Below, piece by piece: positions 1 through 6,571 of a DNA stretch of 7,702 nt. The DNA is from Fidelibacterota bacterium (lineage in GTDB: Bacteria > Fidelibacterota > UBA2242): NCBI GenBank assembly GCA_023229045.1, contig JALOAB010000102.1:1-7702 (forward strand), written 5' to 3'. The number at the start of each line of letters is the position of its first letter. Position 1 is the stretch's first letter. A model generated the notes under the pieces. That model made no database searches. It was not told the DNA's origin and saw only the letters and a list, made by a program, of their open reading frames with translations. The translations under genes were made by a program, and so were the position numbers.

Positions 1-2041
1 TGTGCGAACCGCGACCCATAAATTCACTGACCGTACTTTGATCCTTATTGGTCGCATAGAGAGCTTCAGCCACAGTCAGACACTCTTCCGCGAGGGCATC
101 GTTATATCCTTTTAAAACCCTGGCGCCAATTGCTAAAGCGGTGGCTCCTACCAACTGCAGATCGGCTTTATCATCCGTGAAGACCAAACGATCATCCAGA
201 TCCGGGACGTAAGCCTGAATTTCATGAGCATTCAACTCCGGATCGAATACTTTCGAATAGCGATTGGCTACTTTTTTGTACCACATTTCGTCCAGACTCG
301 CGGCTTTGGCTTTGGCCTTTTCGTCATCGAAAGCTTTACCATCCGTCATGGTTGAGCCGTCGCCGAGCATCACATATTGACGGAGGGTCGGACAGATGAT
401 ACCGCGATACAGGCGCCCAAACTGCCGGTACCCGGAGAGAATCGCCAGAACGCCATGTTCAACCTGTTGCAGGAGATCAGGTTTGCCATCCGGCTGGTGA
501 ATCTCGACGTGATGATTTTCCTGATCGACGAAGGTATTGTCCCAATTAATCCCGAACTCCTCATAAGCCTGCGCCAGCATCATAACCGCCTGAGCCTGGG
601 ACTCGACCCGCAGGTCATAATCGCCGGCGTCATGCCAGCCGCCGATATTCAGACCGGGAACATGTTCCAGCGGTTTATACTTGGTCAGATTGGAAGTCAT
701 GCCTTCATTATTATAGCCATCGAAATGTCTGATATTGAGCGGCATCATCAGGGCGTCGTCCATATGACAAGCGCCGTGCCAGACCCGATATTTTTGGTTG
801 ACCCGCATATGACACATCTGGATCGGCACAAAGTAATCCAGGGTCGGTTGCCAGACATTGTGTTTATATACATCGGGACCAATCTGAAACGAATTGCTGA
901 TCTGATTGCCATATTTTACCAGGTAAATACCGGATTCCTTCACATCGGAAAAATCAAGTAGGGCATATTTATAACGCAGGTATTGTCCCCATTCTTTTGG
1001 TTTTTGATCAACCACCGTTTGATATTTACCATCAGGAGACACTTTATACAAAATCACATTCCGGATATCTGTCTCGCGCTTATCCAGTTCGATATAGGCA
1101 ATCTTTTTCTGATCGGGATGATAGCCAACCTGCGAAATGTGAATGACCGGTTCGTATTTGAAACCGGGCATGACGTGGGGTGTTATGACCCACTCGATCG
1201 CCTTTTTGGTAGCGCCCCGCGGAACCAGTGAACGCACCACAAACCAGCCGTTATTGTGTTGCAGACTACCGTCCAGCAATACGAGTTTGCTCCCCTTACT
1301 TTCAATTTTCATCCGCAAGAGATCACTTTCCGGCGCAACAATCAATGATTGCCCTTCAGCCATAGGCGGCGCTTCGGCTTCATTAACCTGATTAAGACGA
1401 GCCTCGCCTTCCGGCTGGCGCGGAAAGATTCCGGATTTGCCATCCATGTAATAGTGCTTCCCGTACAAATTACCCGGAAATAGCTCCAGGTTGTATCCAA
1501 TCCGCCCTACCCAATCTTCCGGGATCGGTTCATCAAAGTCAACCGTCACGAAAATTGATTGTCCTTTAGCCTTTACCCGAATGGTATATTTTATATTCAG
1601 GTCGGGATAAATAATCGGATTGAATCCCTGGCGATTTAAGGATTCATCCGGATAACTGCAGGGAATGCTGATTTCATTCTTTTTGCGATTGACCTTACGA
1701 CTTTCAACAGCCAGAGTCTGGGGACTGACGCCGCGTTTCTGTAGCCCTTCTCCCAACTTAGCGGTCGGTTGCCACTGACCGGGCGTGGCGTTTATGCGAA
1801 TTTCGCCGTTGGTGGCGACGCGATTTTCATGCTGAATGATTTCCAGTCCGCCCTGATGTCCTTCGGAAAAAGTGTTATGAAATACGAGAACATTCAGACC
1901 GGGCATTTCAAAATAGTCCTGGTCATTGAGTGCTAATCCTTTATTATCCGCGGCATGCAAAGACATAAACAATCCAACTAATGCTATTATCAGAATAATC
2001 CAGTAGAATTTCTTACCGAATGACATAAAATCTCCTTTCAT
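1..2041 (-). CDS. Glycoside hydrolase family 9 (cellulase/endoglucanase-type) precursor, 3' end cut by window
   Basis: This is an open frame without stop running off the left edge; 675 residues are visible from the ATG at 2026, or 680 from the in-frame ATG at 2041. Numbering here is from 2026. Residues 1-25 form a signal peptide (Lys-Lys, then a hydrophobic run, probable cleavage after LHA). Residues about 26-290 are an unassigned, probably beta-rich region. Residues about 294-383 match the cellulase N-terminal Ig-like domain (begins IHISQVGYHPDQKK). The GH9 (alpha/alpha)6 catalytic domain starts near 388, with HGACHMDDA at 417-425 and GGWHDAGDYDL at 462-472. D466 and D469 of DAGD correspond to the family's catalytic base and its partner Asp. 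DDRLVFTDD (611-619), followed by an Ala-rich helix, also fits this subgroup. The catalytic acid Glu lies near the family's C-terminus, outside the window, so activity cannot be confirmed. By family it should cleave beta-1,4-glucan or a related beta-glucan outside the cytoplasm; the substrate is not readable. It lies 44 bp after the membrane-protein gene and may be cotranscribed with it. Confidence 0.9.
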   Translation of the reverse strand, partial: MKGDFMSFGKKFYWIILIIALVGLFMSLHAADNKGLALNDQDYFEMPGLNVLVFHNTFSEGHQGGLEIIQHENRVATNGEIRINATPGQWQPTAKLGEGLQKRGVSPQTLAVESRKVNRKKNEISIPCSYPDESLNRQGFNPIIYPDLNIKYTIRVKAKGQSIFVTVDFDEPIPEDWVGRIGYNLELFPGNLYGKHYYMDGKSGIFPRQPEGEARLNQVNEAEAPPMAEGQSLIVAPESDLLRMKIESKGSKLVLLDGSLQHNNGWFVVRSLVPRGATKKAIEWVITPHVMPGFKYEPVIHISQVGYHPDQKKIAYIELDKRETDIRNVILYKVSPDGKYQTVVDQKPKEWGQYLRYKYALLDFSDVKESGIYLVKYGNQISNSFQIGPDVYKHNVWQPTLDYFVPIQMCHMRVNQKYRVWHGACHMDDALMMPLNIRHFDGYNNEGMTSNLTKYKPLEHVPGLNIGGWHDAGDYDLRVESQAQAVMMLAQAYEEFGINWDNTFVDQENHHVEIHQPDGKPDLLQQVEHGVLAILSGYRQFGRLYRGIICPTLRQYVMLGDGSTMTDGKAFDDEKAKAKAASLDEMWYKKVANRYSKVFDPELNAHEIQAYVPDLDDRLVFTDDKADLQLVGATALAIGARVLKGYNDALAEECLTVAEALYATNKDQSTVSEFMGRGSH
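2032..2038 (-). promoter_or_regulatory. Shine-Dalgarno for the GH9 start at 2026
   Basis: On the minus strand this reads AAAGGAG, 5 nt before the ATG at 2026. This start gives the cleanest signal peptide (MSFGKKFYW...). The site itself lies inside the coding sequence if the upstream ATG at 2041 is used. Confidence 0.6.
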
Positions 2042-2048
2042 CAAATAA

Positions 2049-2056
2049 CTCCTTTT
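2049..2056 (-). promoter_or_regulatory. Shine-Dalgarno for the alternative GH9 start at 2041
   Basis: On the minus strand this reads AAAAGGAG, 7 nt before an ATG at 2041 that is in frame with the ATG at 2026. It would add MKGDF to the protein. The spacing is at the usual optimum, so the true start cannot be decided from sequence alone. Confidence 0.6.
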
Positions 2057-2085
2057 AATAAAAATTAATAAAGAATAACATTGAT

Positions 2086-4470
2086 TCACTTCCGACGCGC
2101 CTTGACAGACTTTTTTGGGACAATACTGATATAAATGGTAGCCAAAAAAACTATCAGATATAAACTCAATCCTATAAAAAATGTCGCCGAAAAACCAAAA
2201 GTCATCGACAGAATAACTGCCGATACCGAACCTGCAACCGACATAATCCCATTGATACCATACATCCAGGGTATGTATTTTTCCAGATTATTTAACTTTA
2301 GTAGTTCAATGGCAGAGGGAAATGGTATCCCCATTAAAAATCCTAACGGTAACATTAAACAGAAACAAACAATCGAACGCAACGCCTGGCTATAGATTAA
2401 CAATTCATTAAGTAGATAAGGAAAAAGTAAAAAAGTGACAACACCAAACAGGATTATCACCAGACTAATGAATTTCAGGCGCTTCTGCGGATTTTTGGGA
2501 TGAAATTTACTACCCCAAAAACTACCCAGCCCCATCCCGGTTAATAATGAGGATAATAATATCGAAAGAGAGATCGTCGGCGAACCCAGATAAAGGATCA
2601 ATTTCTGAAAAAGGGTGATTTCTATGATCATGAAACCAATGCCTATCGATATGAAAATTACCAATGGATAGATAATATTCCGGACCTCTTTCTTGACAAT
2701 TGATCTCTTTATTTTGATCATGGGCGCAACGCTTAAAACGATCCCAAAAAAGATTACTCCCATAAAAAGCCATAAATAATCAGGCTGAACGCCCCGATTG
2801 ACTTTGTAAAAATACGGGCTGTCATCATAGACCGGCGAAATATCGTATTGATCCTGTTTGATTAACTGTCTCAGCGGAATCAGGCGGTCTCTGAGAGTTT
2901 TGAGCAGTTTATTTTCGATAGTGTCATCGATCTCCTCCCAATGATAAGGCAAATATGTGACCGAAGCGAGCCCTGGCGGTAATTGTTTGCTCGCGCTCTG
3001 GATGCGATCAATTTCACCTGGTGAGTAAGCATTCTTTTTAATCACTATCGTCGGGGTGTAGTCATCTCCCAAAATGACAAAATGATTCAACGCTTCCTGA
3101 TTACTGATTCCCCTATCGGCGAAAGCATACAGCGTGGTAACGATCAGGCGAATCAGTTCCCAGCGGTTGTGCACCGTGAAAATAAGGCTCCCTTCAGGGG
3201 TCAATATTTTCAGATAATCCTGAATGGCTTCAACGGTCAGAAGATAATTTTCACTCGTCGCCAGATTATCGATATTTTGTAATTGTTCGGTTGACGGCAA
3301 TGCCATCACAACCAGGTCGTACTTTTGATCCGCCCTTTTGATAAAATGGCGCCCCTCTTTGACGAAGATTCGGATATTGGGAAAAATGGTATAAATCCCA
3401 CCGTTGAAAGAACTTTGCTCTTTGACAATATCCACAAAATCCGGATTCACTTCAACGCCGGTGATATAGCGGACTCCCGTCAGCAGACCGACTAATACTT
3501 CTTTCCCGCCACCCGGACCGATAACCAGCATATTGTTTTTTTCATGTTCTCTGAGAAACATGAACGGGATGGTGGTTGATTGACTGACCAGGATATTTGA
3601 CAGCATTGGACCCGGATTCTGCGGATCGCCATTGAAACGGTACATCGGCGTACCGGCGGCGCCATCGATAAAGATCTGCTTGACCGCGTCCTGATTATAG
3701 TATTCTACCAGGTCGGAGCGACCATACAGACTCCAACGACTTTCCGCGATCTCGTAATCAAATCGATCAAGGTCGGGATAAACATAATAAAAATCCTTTT
3801 CGGGAAAATTTCCGATCGGCACTTCTCCCAGAATATTCCTATGTCCTAAAAATCCCAGCAGAAGCATACCCAAAATGACGATTGAATATAGCCCTGTTAT
3901 AATCTTTTTCTTGAGAAAGCCCCGCCCGAAATTGACCGCCGCCAGGAACAAGATCAACGCCAGAAAAATAACGGCATTGGGCACAGTAAATAATTTAAAA
4001 GCCGCGATCGATGCTCCCGAACCCAATGCGGCTCCTATCAGATCCGCGGCATAGACTTGGAAACTGTCCCCGGCGAATGTTTTAAAAATCAACGCATAAA
4101 CAGTCCCGGCTAAAAAGAACGGCAGAAATAGAAGTGGAAAATAGACAAACGGGTTGGTAATCGAAAACCAGATCACGCTGGTTATGAATAAACCTAAAGA
4201 TATTGCGGTAAAAAATACAAACCGACTGATTATCCTAATGACATCCGCAGTGGTTGTCGAGTGGATTTTATAATATGAAAAAACGCCACCTGTTCCAAGT
4301 CCGAGAATAGCCAGCGAAAGAATGATAAAAGCATAATTATTGACAAAAATTACCGAAGATATGCGGGTGGAAATAATCTCAAAGCAGATAAGCGCGGTGG
4401 AGATTAAAAATAAATTCAGACATGCCAGGTTTTTTTGATTCATAATGAGACAAACTTCACAATCGCGCAT
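2086..4470 (-). CDS. Polytopic membrane protein with spermidine-synthase-like (SAM-fold) domain
   Basis: 794 residues from the ATG at 4470; a second Met at residue 10 (ATG at 4443) is equally possible, as neither has a strong Shine-Dalgarno. TAG immediately precedes the first ATG in frame, so the gene cannot start further upstream. There are three parts. Residues about 16-208 hold roughly seven hydrophobic helices. Residues about 245-555 are soluble, with a Rossmann/spermidine-synthase-like core: VIGPGGGKEVL (316-326) is the glycine loop, GVEVNP (338-343) the acidic end of strand 2, KEGRHFI (371-377) the usual DG position, and VYDDSPYFY (547-555) the conserved DDxPxFx-type end. Residues about 565-783 hold about seven more helices, with GMGLGSFWG and MGIPFP motifs. 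Bacterial proteins of this architecture are usually labelled spermidine synthase-like. The strand-4 position that carries the catalytic Asp in true aminopropyltransferases reads VVMALPST (387-394) and lacks Asp, so polyamine synthesis is doubtful. It probably sits in the inner membrane; its activity is unknown. It lies between the parvulin-like lipoprotein and GH9 genes. Confidence 0.85.
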   Translation of the reverse strand: MRDCEVCLIMNQKNLACLNLFLISTALICFEIISTRISSVIFVNNYAFIILSLAILGLGTGGVFSYYKIHSTTTADVIRIISRFVFFTAISLGLFITSVIWFSITNPFVYFPLLFLPFFLAGTVYALIFKTFAGDSFQVYAADLIGAALGSGASIAAFKLFTVPNAVIFLALILFLAAVNFGRGFLKKKIITGLYSIVILGMLLLGFLGHRNILGEVPIGNFPEKDFYYVYPDLDRFDYEIAESRWSLYGRSDLVEYYNQDAVKQIFIDGAAGTPMYRFNGDPQNPGPMLSNILVSQSTTIPFMFLREHEKNNMLVIGPGGGKEVLVGLLTGVRYITGVEVNPDFVDIVKEQSSFNGGIYTIFPNIRIFVKEGRHFIKRADQKYDLVVMALPSTEQLQNIDNLATSENYLLTVEAIQDYLKILTPEGSLIFTVHNRWELIRLIVTTLYAFADRGISNQEALNHFVILGDDYTPTIVIKKNAYSPGEIDRIQSASKQLPPGLASVTYLPYHWEEIDDTIENKLLKTLRDRLIPLRQLIKQDQYDISPVYDDSPYFYKVNRGVQPDYLWLFMGVIFFGIVLSVAPMIKIKRSIVKKEVRNIIYPLVIFISIGIGFMIIEITLFQKLILYLGSPTISLSILLSSLLTGMGLGSFWGSKFHPKNPQKRLKFISLVIILFGVVTFLLFPYLLNELLIYSQALRSIVCFCLMLPLGFLMGIPFPSAIELLKLNNLEKYIPWMYGINGIMSVAGSVSAVILSMTFGFSATFFIGLSLYLIVFLATIYISIVPKKSVKARRK

Positions 4471-4558
4471 CTAGCCGAAACCGCCAATATTTCTCACTGT
4501 AACCCTGCTTGGCATTGGATGGACGCCTTTAGATTGATGAACCAGAAAATCATGATAT

Positions 4559-6337
4559 TTAACTTTTTTTTGCAGTCGATGAAGACGCTCGCTTGTCAAT
4601 AGATTTCAGTATTTTTGCCAGTACTTTATCATGAATGGTAACCTGATATTTATCATTGAGCGATTTTGTTACTTCTCTACTTAATTTTTCACGATGGTAA
4701 TTTATAAAGTCATCCTTGATGGATCCTTGCACTTCATTGTAAGTCAGTTGTTTTTCGGGGATTCTCCTTTTACAATAAACCACGGCGTACTGGCGCCCCT
4801 TCTCTGAATCGGTATATTCGATTATTCCATCGACTTCAGATTCCTGCAATTTAAATGCGGCTTCACCTAAATATGGCGGCTCTTTACTCAGGTAGGATTT
4901 TATCTGCCCCGCGCGATCTTTAATAAATGTCTTTACAAACCAGCGATCGCTGGCTTTATTAAAAGGTGTCCCCTGCTGGATTTTCGTCCAAATCTGTTCA
5001 GCGGCGGATTTATCGGAATAGATCATCGCGTAGAGATTGATTTTTTCCAGTTGATAGTATAACGAATCCCGATTAGCCTGATAAAATTCTGCAAGCGCAG
5101 TGGCAGAAGGTTCGGGAATTTGAGATTCGATCATTTCCTGGTCGTACAGTTCGATAATTTTTATCTTTAGGACGGGATTATTGGTATAGGGATGAAAAAC
5201 CTTTTTTACAAATCCTAAGTCGCGTGCCTTGCGGATAATTTTGTCACTCCGCACAGCTTCCACGATAAAATCCTTGAGCGTCTTTTTATTCAGATCCCGG
5301 CTATCACTCAGAATCAGGACTTCATTCAGAAGTCTAAGAAACTCATATAAATCGATCTGCCCTTCCGGATAAGTAAATATCGTCATATTCCTGCCATCTG
5401 CGATTGCTTTTTGCATAGTATCTACATAAATATCTGTGTAGAACTTCGGAATTTTAGACCATTCGATAATCTGGTCAAGCGCTTTTTCGTTCCATTTTAT
5501 TTCGTTCGGTTCGACCGCATTGTTTTTGTCCCGGTCATATTCATTCAAACTCGTGTGGTAGTAACTTTCACTTAGTTTGGAAATCAGCTCATTCTTTAAT
5601 TTTGTAAATGGTTCAAGTTTAATTTTCTTTACATCAGTGATATTGATGATGTAGTAAGCGTGATATTCGTCAAGAATACGAAATTCGCCTTTATTAAGAT
5701 TAAAAATCACCCGGTTATGCGGAGTGTCCATGCTTGAGCGCCAGTCCATTATTGCCTTGGAATATTCATCACTTTCTGCTCCGGTCTCGGCATATTTTTT
5801 AATCAATTCTTTAAAATTAACGCCTTTTTCGGCTTGCGCTTTTATCTCAAGCACTTGATTTTCCAGTGATTTCAGCTGATCATCCGAGGCGTTTTTAGGC
5901 TTATTTAGCACTATCTGTTGATAATGCACCTCTTTGCCCATCTGATCATAAAACTTCCGGGCAAATTCCTCATTGGCATATTTTCCCAGATATTCAGATT
6001 CGAAATATTTAACAATTAATTCTTCGTTGATGTACCGCTGGATACTTTGAACTAATTGCCGATCTTCATTCATCCCTTTTTCGAAAAAGTCGATACACTT
6101 TAACTGTTTTAAAATCATTTCATCCAGCGCTCGGGTATAGGCTTCATTTTTATCTCTGAATCTGCGGTGAAAGAAATCATCATGGACATATTTATTTAAT
6201 TCCATAAAACTGATTTTATAGCTGGGCTCGATTACCGCTATGGTTTTTTGACCGGGCTGAGTTTGTTTATCACATCCTAAAAATGTGCCAACTATGACTG
6301 AGACTGACAGAATTAAGAAGTAACAATATGATTTCAT
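4559..6337 (-). CDS. SurA/PrsA-like parvulin-domain lipoprotein (probable periplasmic foldase or chaperone)
   Basis: 592 residues from the ATG at 6337. I prefer this start to the ATG at 6349 because GAGG lies 6 nt before it and it gives a compact signal peptide, MKSYCYFLIL. A lipobox-like FLGC puts the lipidated Cys at residue 22, so the mature protein should be membrane-anchored. Residues about 30-125 resemble the helical N-terminal region of SurA/PrsA proteins. A first parvulin-like domain spans about 136-236 (VHYQQIVL; GVNFKELIKKYAET; AIMDW; NKGEF; YHAYYIINI). A helical middle part follows. A second, more diverged parvulin-like domain spans about 426-522 (KINLYAMIYSDKSAAEQIW; GTPFNKAS; GEAAFKLQESEVDGII). 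The C-terminus is helical and basic. Family members help outer-membrane or secreted proteins fold. Both domains lack the usual active-site histidines, so a chaperone role without isomerase activity is more likely (inference). The gene is followed after 88 bp by the membrane-protein gene. An A8 run lies at the 3' end. Confidence 0.8.
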   Translation of the reverse strand: MKSYCYFLILSVSVIVGTFLGCDKQTQPGQKTIAVIEPSYKISFMELNKYVHDDFFHRRFRDKNEAYTRALDEMILKQLKCIDFFEKGMNEDRQLVQSIQRYINEELIVKYFESEYLGKYANEEFARKFYDQMGKEVHYQQIVLNKPKNASDDQLKSLENQVLEIKAQAEKGVNFKELIKKYAETGAESDEYSKAIMDWRSSMDTPHNRVIFNLNKGEFRILDEYHAYYIINITDVKKIKLEPFTKLKNELISKLSESYYHTSLNEYDRDKNNAVEPNEIKWNEKALDQIIEWSKIPKFYTDIYVDTMQKAIADGRNMTIFTYPEGQIDLYEFLRLLNEVLILSDSRDLNKKTLKDFIVEAVRSDKIIRKARDLGFVKKVFHPYTNNPVLKIKIIELYDQEMIESQIPEPSATALAEFYQANRDSLYYQLEKINLYAMIYSDKSAAEQIWTKIQQGTPFNKASDRWFVKTFIKDRAGQIKSYLSKEPPYLGEAAFKLQESEVDGIIEYTDSEKGRQYAVVYCKRRIPEKQLTYNEVQGSIKDDFINYHREKLSREVTKSLNDKYQVTIHDKVLAKILKSIDKRASSSTAKKS

Positions 6338-6343
6338 AATAAA

Positions 6344-6347
6344 CCTC
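6344..6347 (-). promoter_or_regulatory. Shine-Dalgarno fixing the lipoprotein start at 6337
   Basis: The minus strand reads GAGG, 6 nt before the ATG at 6337. The upstream in-frame ATG at 6349 overlaps this motif and has no Shine-Dalgarno of its own, so the longer reading frame is probably an overextension of four residues. Confidence 0.65.
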
Positions 6348-6356
6348 ATTTAATTG

Positions 6357-6385
6357 CAAAATATTCAGGACTTAAAGATAACAAA
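6357..6385 (-). promoter_or_regulatory. Weak candidate promoter (Bacteroidetes-like TTTG / TAnnTTTG) for the lipoprotein gene
   Basis: On the minus strand TTTG (6385-6382) is followed after 18 nt by TATTTTG (6363-6357), close to but one base short of the Bacteroidetes consensus TTTG-N19-21-TAnnTTTG. It would give a leader of only about 10-15 nt before the ATG at 6337. This rests on similarity in AT-rich DNA and is tentative. Confidence 0.2.
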
Positions 6386-6416
6386 CTTACTGCTGAATTC
6401 ACACTCATTAAACGCA

Positions 6417-6432
6417 TAATCAGCCATGATTA
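6417..6432. repeat. Short palindrome (6-bp arms, 4-bp spacer), possible operator
   Basis: TAATCA and TGATTA flank GCCA as a perfect inverted repeat, about 80 bp upstream of the lipoprotein start. Position and symmetry would suit a dimeric regulator site, but a 6-bp AT-rich palindrome can arise by chance and no second copy was seen near it. Confidence 0.25.
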
Positions 6433-6507
6433 GTTTCATCGGATTTAAAGAAATATGACCTATTCTGTAAATTGTTATTAAGTACGTTGATTGACATCCT
6501 ATTATGC

Positions 6508-6536
6508 GAAACCCCGGCAATAAATACCGGGGTTTC
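6508..6536 (-). terminator. GC-rich stem-loop, probable terminator of the T9SS-protein gene
   Basis: A perfect 10-bp stem (GAAACCCCGG / CCGGGGTTTC) encloses a 9-nt AT-rich loop and begins 36 nt after the stop codon of the gene to its right. There is no U-run after the stem on either strand; the only T run lies inside the stem. Position and strength favour transcript ending or 3'-end protection, but it is not a textbook intrinsic terminator. Confidence 0.6.
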
Positions 6537-6571
6537 ACACAATGTAAACATCGAATTGATAATGTTCACGA

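Larger units (their letters stand above)
6338..6571. other. Intergenic region between the T9SS protein and the lipoprotein gene
   Basis: This 234-bp AT-rich stretch is the largest gap in the window. It separates the T9SS gene from the three-gene group. It contains the stem-loop at 6508-6536, the short palindrome at 6417-6432 and the weak promoter-like elements just upstream of the lipoprotein start. I see no convincing small gene or structured RNA in it. Confidence 0.6.

Noticed and set aside
377..961. 194-codon open frame on the plus strand
   Set aside because: It lies wholly inside the GH9 frame on the other strand, which carries clear GH9 motifs (DAGDY, HGACH). The plus-strand product has no recognisable domain.
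983..1391. Two overlapping 82-codon plus-strand frames
   Set aside because: Both are antisense to the GH9 N-terminal and Ig-like regions, overlap each other and show no domain.
2135..3282. Short frames on both strands (2135-2395 plus, 2522-2773 minus, 3082-3282 plus)
   Set aside because: All are shadows of the membrane-protein gene, whose helices and SAM-loop motif are unambiguous.
4494..4553. A 20-codon minus-strand frame beginning ATGATTTTCTGG in the 88-bp gap
   Set aside because: Too short, has no Shine-Dalgarno and no recognisable feature. A leader peptide is possible but unsupported.
6491..6505. Plus-strand TTGACA with a nearby TATTAT
   Set aside because: The two elements are only 3 bp apart and no -10-like element lies 16-18 bp downstream. 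No plus-strand gene follows.
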